A stretch of 64,000 nt of DNA from Hoylesella nanceiensis DSM 19126 = JCM 15639 (GTDB taxonomy: Bacteria > Bacteroidota > Bacteroidia > Bacteroidales > Bacteroidaceae). This document shows, in pieces, positions 55,391 through 64,000 of this stretch. Position 1 is the first letter of the stretch; each line of letters begins with the position of its first letter. The notes under the pieces are model-generated. The model was not told the origin of the DNA. It ran no database searches and saw only the letters and a list, made by a program, of their open reading frames with translations. Position numbers and translations under genes: made by a program. The stretch spans positions 327,523 to 391,522 of the forward strand of contig NZ_KB904331.1 of assembly GCF_000379965.1 (NCBI RefSeq), read 5' to 3'.

Positions 55391-56245
55391 CTAAATGCCT
55401 GCGCCATGCTCGAATGTAGAAACGGTAGCACGACTTTGCACTACTCGTGATCCAGGAGGCAAGTCGGTGGTTTGACAAACATTTCCTCCTATGATGCTAT
55501 CATGCCCAATTCGAATTCTACCTAACACCGAAGAGTTAGAATAAACCACCACACGATCTTCTAATATAGGGTGACGTGGTTCTCGAAGGAGATGTCCTTC
55601 GGGATCGAACTTAAAGCTACGTGCACCAAGAGTTACGCCTTGATAAAGACGAACATTATTGCCAATGATACACGTTTCGCCAATAACAACGCCCGTTCCG
55701 TGGTCGATACTAAAATAATCGCCTATCTCTGCGCCTGGATGAATGTCTATTCCCGTTTGCGAATGCACAGCCTCTGTAATCATTCTGGGCAACACAGGCA
55801 CTCCAAGTAATAAGAGTTCGTGAGCCAATCGATAGTGAAGCATAGCCTTCAAAGCTGGATAACACAAAATAACTTCTTCGATATCTTGCGCAGCAGGGTC
55901 GTTATCGAACACCGCTTGCACGTCTGTTCCAAGCTTTCTTCGTAACTCAGGAATACGTTCTAACACCTTTTCGGCTACCCTACTACCAAATTCTTCGGCA
56001 GAAACTGCATCACAACTGGGCAACATTCGATAGGTTCGGGCTGCTTGTCCTGCAATAACCGCCACAAAACGAGTGAGCGTTTCACCCACAGGACGACAAT
56101 CGAAATAACCTGAAAACACGATAGAACGAAACAAACTGATGGTTTCTTCTAACTCGCTGGCATCTATTCCAACAATATTTACTTTGGGAATATGTTGATC
56201 GGGTTGCTCAAGTTGAGATAAAACTTGTTGAATAGCATTTATCAT
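55391..56245 (-). CDS. cysE: Serine O-acetyltransferase (EpsC/CysE type)
   Basis: This enzyme acetylates serine to O-acetylserine for cysteine synthesis. At 284 residues it has a helical N-terminal half and C-terminal hexapeptide repeats forming a left-handed beta helix. Characteristic motifs are HPGAEIGDYFSIDHGTGVVIGE (split over the turns), GVTLGARSF and PRHPILEDRVVVYSNSSVLG. It overlaps the cysK stop by 4 bases, so the two enzymes are translationally coupled. The long N-terminus places it in the EpsC-like branch. Confidence 0.93.
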   Translation of the reverse strand: MINAIQQVLSQLEQPDQHIPKVNIVGIDASELEETISLFRSIVFSGYFDCRPVGETLTRFVAVIAGQAARTYRMLPSCDAVSAEEFGSRVAEKVLERIPELRRKLGTDVQAVFDNDPAAQDIEEVILCYPALKAMLHYRLAHELLLLGVPVLPRMITEAVHSQTGIDIHPGAEIGDYFSIDHGTGVVIGETCIIGNNVRLYQGVTLGARSFKFDPEGHLLREPRHPILEDRVVVYSNSSVLGRIRIGHDSIIGGNVCQTTDLPPGSRVVQSRATVSTFEHGAGI

Positions 56246-57189
56246 AGCTTTACATCTGTTGGATGTTCGTCGTGTGCATAGAGAACGGTTGAAAGATAAC
56301 GCTCTCCAGTATCGGGCAATAACACTGCTATAGTCTTTCCTTTTAGGTCGTCACGCTTAGCCAATTGCAAGGCAACAAAAGCGGCTGCACCTGATGAAAC
56401 TCCAACCAATAGACCTTCTTTCGAGGCCAATAAACGAGCGGTTGCAATGGCTTCATCGTCTGCCACGGTAATAACTTCGTCTACAACTGCCGCATTATAA
56501 TTGTCGGGAACAAAGCCTGCACCAATTCCTTGAATCTTATGTGGGCCTGCTTTTCCTTGTGATAACATTGGAGATGCAACGGGTTCAACTGCAATAACCT
56601 TTACATTTGGATTATACTCTTTTAGCTTTTTGCCTACCCCACTCACTGTTCCTCCTGTTCCAACACCTGCAACAAACACGTCAACATGTCCATCGGTGTC
56701 TTTCCAAATCTCTTCAGCTGTGGTGGCATAGTGCTTATTGGGGTTGGCTTTATTTTCGAATTGACCAAGTATCACGGCATCTTTCAATTCGCTTTGAATA
56801 AGCTTTGCTTTGGCAATGGCACCCTTCATTCCTTCTGATCCAGGTGTAAGTACCACCTCTGCACCATAAACTGCAACCAATCTTCGACGTTCAATAGACA
56901 TCGTTTCGGGCATGGTTAATATCAATCTATAACCTTTCAAAGCACTAACCAAAGCCAAGCCAATACCCGTATTACCACTTGTTGGCTCTACAATAACGCT
57001 GCCTTCATGCAAAAGTCCATCACGTTCTGCTTGCTCAATCATGGCAAGTGCAACACGATCTTTTACACTTCCGCCCGGATTAAATGCTTCTATCTTAGCC
57101 ACAACACGTGCCTTTGCATCTATGTCTTTTTCTAATCGTCCTAACTCAACTAAAGGAGTATTTCCTATTAGCTCAATTGCTGATTTCAT
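56242..57189 (-). CDS. cysK: Cysteine synthase (O-acetylserine sulfhydrylase)
   Basis: CysK makes cysteine from O-acetylserine and sulfide, using PLP bound to the Lys of NPGGSVKDR (residue 43 from the chosen start). The motifs PTSGNTGIGLALV and GVGTGGTVSGVGK bind PLP phosphate and substrate, and SSGAAA follows. The ATG at 57189 (MKSAIELIGNTPLVEL) gives the usual N-terminus; the frame extends seven codons further. It is the upstream partner of cysE, and CysK-CysE form the cysteine synthase complex in many bacteria. Confidence 0.95.
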   Translation of the reverse strand: MKSAIELIGNTPLVELGRLEKDIDAKARVVAKIEAFNPGGSVKDRVALAMIEQAERDGLLHEGSVIVEPTSGNTGIGLALVSALKGYRLILTMPETMSIERRRLVAVYGAEVVLTPGSEGMKGAIAKAKLIQSELKDAVILGQFENKANPNKHYATTAEEIWKDTDGHVDVFVAGVGTGGTVSGVGKKLKEYNPNVKVIAVEPVASPMLSQGKAGPHKIQGIGAGFVPDNYNAAVVDEVITVADDEAIATARLLASKEGLLVGVSSGAAAFVALQLAKRDDLKGKTIAVLLPDTGERYLSTVLYAHDEHPTDVKL

Positions 57190-57346
57190 TATTCTTTCCA
57201 TAACTCTCATTTATTTAAATTATACATCTCCCATCAACAGCAATGTTGTTATCCTGTTGCTCGCTTCTGGGGTTTTTATCTTTATTTTTTACGTTTCTAC
57301 AAACGTGTTCTCTTTATTGTTATCCCGCTCTTTGTGGGGCATATTA

Positions 57347-59824
57347 CTACATTCCTTTACCCGAACCAGCACCCAAACCAGGTACTTGCGAATTGCTATC
57401 TTCTCGCTCTTGGAAATCGTTTGTAATTTTACTTGAGCGTTGTTGGAATGTTTTCTTTGTATTTCCGAAATTCCAAGCCACTGTAAACATAAGATTTCTA
57501 AGAGGAATTTTGATATTCATCTTATTCTCGAAATCGTGTCCTTTGCTATATTGTTTGATCTCTAACTTGCCTGTTAGTGGTTCAAGATAGAGCAAACTCA
57601 AGCTTAGTTTATCGTTGAATAGACTCTTTGTAAGTGTCGAAATCAACATATTATGACCTGTTTGATAGCCCTGAAGAGTGTATTTGTTGGTAGAACCAGT
57701 GACATTCACATTCCATTTCAAATCCCATGGCAATGTTTGTTGCACTCCTAAGAATGCCGTTGCCATCCAACCTGAGTTGTGTTGGTTGAGCTGTGCAGAC
57801 TTTAAGTCGGCATACTCAAGAGTGAGATTGAGCATTATTCGGGTCTTTTTAGATAGAGAATAGTTCATAAAAGTGTTGAAATTAAATGACTTACTTTGCA
57901 CAATATTGCCATAAGTTCTATTTAAAATGCCACTTTGCATGAATGAGTATTCTTCTATTTTATTATTAGCAAAAGTTGTACCAAGCGTGAAATTGGCCAT
58001 AAACTTGCGTGAGAAGGTGTTATAAACCAAATTAATGTTGTGAGTCTTTTCCACCTCTAAATCGCTATTTCCATAGCTTATTATCGTTGGATTAGAGCGA
58101 TCTACATAAGGATTTAAATAGGTAATACCAGGACGAGTGATGCGCATACCATAGTTAATACCTATATTCTTTGTTCGAGAAAGATTGTAGGTGACACTGG
58201 CAGAAGGCACAAGATTACCATAATTCTTTTTAAAATTAGAACCTGCACCCAAAACAAAATCTACACTTTCCCATGTATGCTCGTATCTAAGTCCTGCCTT
58301 AGCACTCACATTTTTCAATGTAACCTTATACTCTGCATACTCTGCTAAAATGCTTTGAAGATTCTTATAATTAACGCTTTTGGCTGGATCATACTGCTCA
58401 ACGCTACCCACTATATCGTAAAAACGAGAGTCGGAAGAGTTTCTCCTACTGATATATTTAGCACCAGCATTCAACTGTTGGGTCTTACTTAATGGTGTGA
58501 TATAATCCACTTGCAATGTATGTTCGGTTCCACGTGTCTTTGCTTCTGAATAAAGATCAGCGAGTGGAATAGTGACCAATGCAGAAAGTGGATCGTAGTT
58601 TCGACGATTTTCGCTACGAGCAGGACTGGTTGTAAAAAGATAACTCAACGTAATGCTACTTGTTCTGCTTCTATTTAAGAAACGCTGATAATCTAAACTA
58701 CCATTATATGAGTTGTTGACATTTTTCATTGTCATATCATTGCTATACGAAAAGCCTGTTCCATAGCTACCACCCGTGAAGGTTGTTGTTGGATGTCCAT
58801 CGTTATTCATCTCGAATTGAGTTATTCCTAACGTTGCATTCACATTACTAACAGAGTCTATTTCATACCCCAAACTAACATTAGCCATAGTGAAAGGCAT
58901 TCTTGTTGAACCCGTTTGATTATAAATCATACGTGAACCATCACTCGCAATACGTTCCATCTCGGTTTCAACACCTTTCACCCTACCTCTGTTGTTCATT
59001 ATGTTAGCACTATAACTAAGCTTGCCTTGCTGTCCACCGATAAAGCTCGAAAGTCGCAAACCTATTGCAGCTGCAGTTAAACTGACATTTCCATTATAGC
59101 CATTTTGCTTCATTTTAGAGTTGGAAGACGCATTCATAACGATGTTGAGCACGCCTCCTACACCCTCGGCATCATACTTTGCACCTGGATTGGTTATCAC
59201 CTCGATGCTCTTTACCATTGACGCTGGCATGGCTTTAAATACCTGCGAAGGATTAGAAGAGAACATTACGCTTGGCTTTCCGTCAACATACACTTTGAAA
59301 GAGCTTTGACCATTCACCATGATATTGTCTTGTCCATCGACGGTAACCATAGGAACTTTGCGCAACATATCGAGCACAGTACTGGCTTTTGAGTCGTTGT
59401 CGGCTTGCACATCATAGGCCATTTTGTCGGTTTCCATCTTCACAAGTGGCTTTTGCGCCACCACTTCAACACCTTTAAGCTGTTTGGTATTATCTTGAAT
59501 AAGCAACTTACCTAAGTCTATCTCGCCCCCTCTGGTACCCAACTGCACGTTGCGTATAATTTCTTTGCGACCCATTGAGCTAAAAGAAATCAAGAAATGG
59601 CCCTGTCCATTCACTGTATGAGCAAATGTTCCGTCCATATTTGTAACCCACATGGCAAGGGGTTTATCGCTCTTACGTTCTTTATAAACCCTAATAGTTA
59701 CATAAGGTTCGCCTTGACTTGTAAGCGAATCTACCACCATTCCTTTTATTGTTGAGGTTTGGGCATAACTATTTACGGAGCCTAACAACAGGCCAAAGAA
59801 TAATAAAGTGCTTTTTGTTTTCAT
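57347..59824 (-). CDS. Outer-membrane beta-barrel (TonB-dependent-like) protein with carboxypeptidase-regulatory domain
   Basis: This 825-residue outer-membrane protein has a signal peptide (ending NSYAQ). A regulatory-like beta-sandwich domain follows (about 24-110), then a plug-like region (IMVNGQSSFKVYVDGKPSVMFSSNPSQVFKAMPASMVKSIEVITNPGAKYDAEGVGGVLNIVMN, here about 167-230) and a long beta-barrel. This matches the Bacteroidetes OMP_b-brl_3 type, related to TonB-dependent receptors. The C-terminus ends with a glycine-rich tail (GLGAGSGKGM). No SusD partner or regulator is adjacent; substrate unknown. Confidence 0.85.
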   Translation of the reverse strand: MKTKSTLLFFGLLLGSVNSYAQTSTIKGMVVDSLTSQGEPYVTIRVYKERKSDKPLAMWVTNMDGTFAHTVNGQGHFLISFSSMGRKEIIRNVQLGTRGGEIDLGKLLIQDNTKQLKGVEVVAQKPLVKMETDKMAYDVQADNDSKASTVLDMLRKVPMVTVDGQDNIMVNGQSSFKVYVDGKPSVMFSSNPSQVFKAMPASMVKSIEVITNPGAKYDAEGVGGVLNIVMNASSNSKMKQNGYNGNVSLTAAAIGLRLSSFIGGQQGKLSYSANIMNNRGRVKGVETEMERIASDGSRMIYNQTGSTRMPFTMANVSLGYEIDSVSNVNATLGITQFEMNNDGHPTTTFTGGSYGTGFSYSNDMTMKNVNNSYNGSLDYQRFLNRSRTSSITLSYLFTTSPARSENRRNYDPLSALVTIPLADLYSEAKTRGTEHTLQVDYITPLSKTQQLNAGAKYISRRNSSDSRFYDIVGSVEQYDPAKSVNYKNLQSILAEYAEYKVTLKNVSAKAGLRYEHTWESVDFVLGAGSNFKKNYGNLVPSASVTYNLSRTKNIGINYGMRITRPGITYLNPYVDRSNPTIISYGNSDLEVEKTHNINLVYNTFSRKFMANFTLGTTFANNKIEEYSFMQSGILNRTYGNIVQSKSFNFNTFMNYSLSKKTRIMLNLTLEYADLKSAQLNQHNSGWMATAFLGVQQTLPWDLKWNVNVTGSTNKYTLQGYQTGHNMLISTLTKSLFNDKLSLSLLYLEPLTGKLEIKQYSKGHDFENKMNIKIPLRNLMFTVAWNFGNTKKTFQQRSSKITNDFQEREDSNSQVPGLGAGSGKGM

Positions 59825-60015
59825 ATATCTTTACTTCTTTCATTCATATTCTATTTCTTCTTTATGGCTGGTTTATAATCTTGCCATCATGTTCGAAATC
59901 GAAGATAACCCTATAAACTGGTTCGTTTAGAACTGTGATCTTTTATAAAGTGGGCCATTTTATCTTTATCTTTAAATGAACAGATGAATATATTCTGATC
60001 ATAAAAGTATGTTCT

Positions 60016-60624
60016 TTATTTTTTATTGATACTCTTTTTTTGCTTATACCACATACAAAAATCAACGGTAAACAGGCACAACCAAATGCAAAAACAAATA
60101 ACCCCTAAGCCTCCTAACCATGCTAAAGGAGTGCGTATAAATGCTGCAACAAGCGGAGATGCAATTTCTTTTCCATTTACTGTCAAGCCTTCTGTATAAA
60201 CAACATCATCTGATTTCGCTGAAGTACCTTCAAAAAACAGACTATGAAACTTTATATAATTCCCTTTTTTGGTTTTATCAATAAAGAAAGTGATGGTATC
60301 ACCTTTGTTAATTACATAGTCGTCGAGTTTATATTTTGGAGGAAATAAAAAGAAAGGATAAGAATTTTCATATCCTTGCCAATAGATATGGTTTGTATCT
60401 CCTTCTAAACTAAAATTTACTTCCCAACCACTATGAGACGTTTCAAGTATGCGTATTCCATGAACAATGCCTGTTTTACGTGGCAAGTCATCTCTAACTG
60501 AGAGGAATCCTATTACATAAAAAGGTAATAAGAAAAAAAGAGTTGCAGCCATACAATATATTCTGGCAGGAATATCCCAATACTTTAACATGGAATCTAT
60601 TTTGAATTTATACTTTAATTTCAT
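60016..60624 (-). CDS. Two-pass membrane protein of unknown function
   Basis: This protein has about 202 residues from the ATG at 60624. It has one transmembrane segment near residues 23-46 and another near 167-190, with an extracytoplasmic beta-rich domain between them (TGIVHGIRILETSHSGWEVNFSLEG to GDTITFFIDKTKKGNYIKFHSL). The topology resembles DUF3592-type proteins, but I do not recognise the family with certainty. Base composition is AT-rich like the rest of the 60-63 kb region. Confidence 0.55.
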   Translation of the reverse strand: MKLKYKFKIDSMLKYWDIPARIYCMAATLFFLLPFYVIGFLSVRDDLPRKTGIVHGIRILETSHSGWEVNFSLEGDTNHIYWQGYENSYPFFLFPPKYKLDDYVINKGDTITFFIDKTKKGNYIKFHSLFFEGTSAKSDDVVYTEGLTVNGKEIASPLVAAFIRTPLAWLGGLGVICFCIWLCLFTVDFCMWYKQKKSINKK

Positions 60625-61015
60625 AAATACCAACTTTCTTCTTTATTTCTTTTGGGGACTCAAAACACTCAGTAGATAAACTTTTAGACGTTCGTTTTCA
60701 TTTCTAACAAAGCTTTCATTGCATCATGCTCGTCAGCTTTTCAAAATAAATTGGGCGCCATTTCTTTTTGATAAAGAGATTTTTCTGTTTCGATAAGGCG
60801 CAAAACAATCTGCTTTATTTGTAAAGGTAGGAATTTAATAAATACAAATCGATTTTTGTTTTAATATTTTAACAGAAAGAATTGACACTTGACGAATGTC
60901 TTGTTTTGAGTAAAACGCCTAAAAAAGAGGCATTTTTATTCTTATCTTGTTTTGCATTTCTAGTCTTTCTCTGTTGACTTTCTTTCTCATCTTCATTCTA
61001 CCTACAAAATAAGCT

Positions 61016-61103
61016 CAATGCTTTTACCTTGCAATAGCTATGTTTTTACCTACCAATATCAATGCTTTTAACACCCAATTACAGTGCTTTTTAAAGAAAT
61101 AAA
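61016..61103 (-). repeat. 22-bp periodic repeat array 10
   Basis: Reverse-orientation cores begin at 61016 (CAATGCTTTT), 61038 (CTATGTTTTT), 61060 (CAATGCTTTT) and 61082 (CAGTGCTTTT). There are four units at exactly 22 bp. Confidence 0.88.
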
Positions 61104-61190
61104 AAAAGTCATCATTACTACTTAGAAAAGCTATCGATGTTTTTCTCATCAAAATACTTACAAAATCATTGATAATATAAAACATTTATA

Positions 61191-61198
61191 TAACTTTG
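61191..61198 (+). promoter_or_regulatory. -7 element of the small membrane-protein gene pair
   Basis: TAACTTTG matches the -7 consensus, about 150 bases before the first start codon. Confidence 0.45.
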
Positions 61199-61344
61199 TT
61201 CGTGGTAATCGTAATCTAAATGCTGTTGTATCTTTTTGACTATCAATGATAAGAACGCAACGTATTATTATAATTAGCTACATTTAAAGAACTCTTTCTT
61301 GGGGAGTTTATCCACAATTGGAGTTGTGTTATCTTAAAATACGA

Positions 61345-61632
61345 ATGTTTATGATGCTTAAAAACACGCCATATAAATGGTTAGCTTACCTGGTAGGCTG
61401 GTTTATTTTTGAGTCGTTTATTGGTTATTCCAAGAGATACGACCTAACTCAGGAGTCCTTTACAGTCTTTGTTTTAATATCATTATTGGTCAATTCTATT
61501 TGCTCCTACAGGTTTGGAAAAGAAAAAGGGAAGATTGCTGGCGTGCTTATTTTTATCATAGGCTTAGTGATTTGCATACTCATTGCATTTTTTATATATG
61601 CAGTGGCATTGGGAGCAAGTATGATGCATTAG
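61345..61632 (+). CDS. Small membrane protein, copy 1 of a tandem pair
   Basis: This protein has about 95 residues (start MFMMLKNTPYKWLAYLVGW) with three hydrophobic helices (about 10-30, 38-56 and 64-88). It is clearly homologous to the next gene along its whole length: both share PYxWxAYxxGW, then a Y..EF segment, then KEKGK followed by a final helix. The frame extends nine codons upstream, but the start chosen matches the paralogue. Function is unknown. Confidence 0.6.
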   Translation: MFMMLKNTPYKWLAYLVGWFIFESFIGYSKRYDLTQESFTVFVLISLLVNSICSYRFGKEKGKIAGVLIFIIGLVICILIAFFIYAVALGASMMH

Positions 61633-61772
61633 GTCTTTAGACTTACATTGACAATATTTTATCCCTTCTGCATCCTTTTGAACGAAGAGTTTCTAATAAA
61701 ATCTATTTCGATGGAATTGGTTTACCTATCAATTATCCTCAAAGAAGGATTATATTAAATCTTAAAAAGTGA

Positions 61773-62060
61773 GTGTTTATGATGAAGAAATTTATGCCTT
61801 ATAGATGGATTGCTTACATAATAGGCTGGTATGCGTTTCAGTTTTTTCCTGTCTATTTCCGCATGACACACTTAGATGAGGAATTTATTACATTCCTCTT
61901 TTGCATATCAGTTGTGGTAATTGCCATTTTTTCTTATGAGTTTAGCTTAGAAAAAGGAAAGGGCAAAGGTGTGTCTATCTTCATATTATGTATGATTATC
62001 GAGGCACTTGTTGCGTTCTTCACTTTTATACTCTTGTTAGGAATGAGCTGGCACAATTAG
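61773..62060 (+). CDS. Small membrane protein, copy 2 of a tandem pair
   Basis: This 95-residue paralogue of the preceding gene starts MFMMKKFMPYRWIAYIIGW. It has the same three-helix layout, with SLEKGKGKG replacing FGKEKGKIAG before the last helix. The region just before each start is also similar (ATCTTAAAA then TTTATGATG), so a segment including the leader was duplicated. Function is unknown. Confidence 0.6.
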   Translation: MFMMKKFMPYRWIAYIIGWYAFQFFPVYFRMTHLDEEFITFLFCISVVVIAIFSYEFSLEKGKGKGVSIFILCMIIEALVAFFTFILLLGMSWHN

Positions 62061-62196
62061 TTTAGAGAACTTATATTTTGCTGCTTTTATGTTTGTTCTA
62101 TAACATCTACATACATTCGTTTGTGAATAAATACGACACTAGAAAGAAGATGCAAATGGAACACACTGCATTTACAAACTAAGATCCTTAGAATAC

Positions 62197-62811
62197 ATGG
62201 TGGAAATAAACGACATCCTTTGCAGAATTCTACAAATAGAACATGGTTTTCAACACATTATTGATGGAGCTGACCAAATATTTTCTGCTTATTCGAAAGA
62301 ACAATGTTTGAACTTTGCTTTTGAATGGTTTAAAAGTAAAGATTATCAAGTCCGCATGTTAGCAACAACCATGTTGGGAAGATTAGCAAATGAGAACAAT
62401 AACGCTCTCTATTTTCTCAAAGAACAAGTGAGTAAGGATAGCAATTGGCGTGTACAAGAGATGCTGGCAAAGGCTTTTGATGAGATTTGCAAACGCAGAG
62501 GATATGAGAAGTCGATGCCACTTATCGAGGAATGGATAAACGACAACAATCCTAATGTTGCTCGTGCAGTAACTGAAGGACTGAGAATTTGGACGAGTCG
62601 CCCTTTCTTTAAAGAGCATCCTACAATGGCAATTGCGCTAATTAGCAAACACAAAGGGAACAAAAGCGAGTATCTTCGTAAATCTGTAGGAAATGCTTTG
62701 AAGGATATTAGTAAGAAACATGCTGATTTGGTAGGACAAGAAGTGCTAAAATGGGACTTATCTAATCCTCGAATTCTATTCACTTACAAACTTGCAAGTA
62801 AGCTTTTATAA
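62197..62811 (+). CDS. HEAT-repeat protein, AlkD-like DNA alkylation repair family
   Basis: This 204-residue all-helical protein is built from HEAT-like repeats, for example LNFAFEWFKSKDYQVRMLATTMLGRLA (about 47-73), WRVQEMLAKAFDEICKR and NPNVARAVTEGLRIWTSRP. The WTSRP/FFKEHPTMAIALI segment and the repeat layout resemble the Bacteroidetes AlkD-like family. AlkD itself is a DNA glycosylase, but catalytic activity cannot be confirmed by reading. The gene lies between the tandem membrane proteins and a long empty gap. Confidence 0.65.
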   Translation: MVEINDILCRILQIEHGFQHIIDGADQIFSAYSKEQCLNFAFEWFKSKDYQVRMLATTMLGRLANENNNALYFLKEQVSKDSNWRVQEMLAKAFDEICKRRGYEKSMPLIEEWINDNNPNVARAVTEGLRIWTSRPFFKEHPTMAIALISKHKGNKSEYLRKSVGNALKDISKKHADLVGQEVLKWDLSNPRILFTYKLASKLL

Positions 62812-63702
62812 GCCTTAAGCCTATTTTTAGACTGCTAATAAAAAGATGTTGATTGAACTTATTCTATCAAAGAAATCATGAAGATATTGCTTAGTACTTT
62901 GTTTTTGGGATTCTTGATAGAGAGTTTTTTGATAATCAGCATTTAGTCTGTTTACGGTTTGGAGATATATTGTAAATAAATATTGCATCACTTGAAAGTC
63001 AATATTACCATATTAGAAGCTGTATAAACATACACCTTAGGACAAACTCTTAGTTTTTTTGTAGGCATTGGGTATAAAGCAATTTACGTCTGACAGGCTT
63101 TTATATTTTACTCTGTGCACTTTAATTCCTTTCAAAAGACATTTATTTACGCTGTAAACAACTTATATTGCTTTAATGCATGTTTCCCTTCTTCTATTTA
63201 GTAAATGTCTTGTGGCTTTCTAAATAGCTGTTTGTTGGGTTTCTGCAAATGATTTAGGTTGCGTTCTTCATTTATTTGCAACCTTGAAGTCATTAGTATA
63301 AATGAACTGGTGCTCCTTTATATTTGTTTTAATAGTCATTTGTTTCTTTCTTTAGCTATTTATTTAGCTTCTAAGGCATTCTTTTCTTTAGAATGAGTAT
63401 TTCCTACACTGTTTTTAGATAAGCGCCTTATAGCCTTATAAGTAGTCATTGGGGATCATAGCAGGTTCTCTGTATAAGTCATCTATTGGTTCTTTGGTCT
63501 CAAGTGATTTCTATAAAATGCACAGAAAGGCCTTCTTTTGTTCTTCTAAAGAACTTTTACATATTTTACTAAGATCGCCTTTCCTTTGTTTTGAAAGTAC
63601 CTTTTATGTCCTTCCTTAATACTTTCAAGGTCTTCTTTTGATACAAGTAAAATATGGGAACGTAGATATTTAGTGTTCAATAACCCCCCATAAACAAAAA
63701 AA
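62812..63702. other. Gene-free AT-rich gap before the rrn operon end
   Basis: About 890 bases hold no open frame of protein character, no RNA gene and no repeat array that I can see. It is T-rich on the plus strand and may contain decayed coding sequence beyond recognition. Confidence 0.5.
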
Positions 63703-63732
63703 AGAGCTTAACTGATTACTCAATTAAACTCT
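63703..63732 (-). terminator. Terminator of the rrn operon
   Basis: AGAGCTTAACTGA (63703-63715) pairs with TCAATTAAACTCT (63720-63732) with wobbles. On the minus strand a T tract follows. Confidence 0.75.
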
Positions 63733-63745
63733 CTCTAATAAAAAA

Positions 63746-63854
<109 letters not shown>

Positions 63855-63937
63855 TATACCTTTATAATATCAATAACATATCTACAAGCAAAATGTATGA
63901 TTAAATAAATCACAACGGATGAAAATAATCTGTGTCT

Positions 63938-64000
63938 GAAAGCTTTGGGCAATTAGTAGTGCTCGGCTTTGACATCACTGTCTTTACACCTACACCCTAT
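63938..64000 (-). rRNA. rrl: 23S ribosomal RNA, 3' end (partial)
   Basis: The minus strand matches the conserved 3' end of bacterial 23S rRNA: GGTGTAAAGACAGTGATGTC, then AAAGCCGAGCACTACTAATT and GCCCAAAGC. The gene continues beyond the window. The 3' boundary is approximate. Confidence 0.9.

Larger units (their letters stand above)
60634..61344. other. Non-coding gap between divergent membrane-protein genes
   Basis: The gap is AT-rich and contains the 22-bp repeat array at 61016-61103 and a rightward -7 box at 61191-61198. No gene is seen. Confidence 0.55.

Overview
The window is a bacterial chromosome segment from the order Bacteroidales, most likely a Prevotella-like member of the Prevotellaceae. 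The evidence is low-to-moderate GC, many promoters of the Bacteroidetes type (TTTG at -33, TAnnTTTG at -7), a SusC/SusD pair, a DUF3822-rsmD pair, an ECF sigma factor with DUF5056- and DUF6249-like partners, a type II-C-like Cas1, and the gene order tig-clpP-clpX-recQ-guaB-PPIases-OstA-mutL. Genus is an inference from gene content only.

Layout. 0-17 kb holds housekeeping genes: lpxB, a cardiolipin synthase, rsmD, DUF3822, a RecD-like helicase, dnaG, diaminopimelate dehydrogenase, a membrane phosphoesterase, a SprT-like protein, alaS, a MerR regulator, tRNA-Val(UAC) and trpS. 17.5-25.7 kb holds an abundant OmpA-type protein and an envelope operon (two parvulin-type chaperones, an OstA/LptA-like protein, a small membrane protein) ending in mutL. 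25.7-34.5 kb holds guaB, recQ, clpX, clpP, tig and lptB, all on the minus strand. 34.7-46.1 kb holds an ECF sigma operon, rsmF, a SusCD pair, thyA-folA and mlaE-mlaF. dnaK follows at 46.6 kb behind a sigma54-like promoter. 55.4-64 kb holds cysK-cysE, a TonB-type outer-membrane protein, small membrane proteins, a HEAT-repeat protein and the 5S plus 3' end of 23S rRNA of a minus-strand rrn operon.

Accessory part. Between 48.6 and 55.1 kb the housekeeping layout breaks. A 1325-residue STAND/NACHT-like ATPase with a C-terminal PD-(D/E)xK nuclease signature looks like a single-gene anti-phage defence protein. It lies between dnaK and a second, diverged copy of the dnaK 3' end including its terminator (53733-53820), so the segment is bracketed by direct repeats as an inserted or recombined island would be. 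A complete type II-C-like cas1 follows with no cas2, cas9 or CRISPR array in view.

The most distinctive structural signal is a family of dispersed short elements, each usually four degenerate units at exact 22-bp spacing (core AAAAGCAWTG plus a loose 12-bp half). There are ten arrays in 64 kb, in both orientations. Nine are intergenic and one sits inside a small membrane-protein gene. I do not recognise it as an annotated family, although 23-bp tandem-repeat elements (BrickBuilt) are known in Porphyromonas gingivalis.
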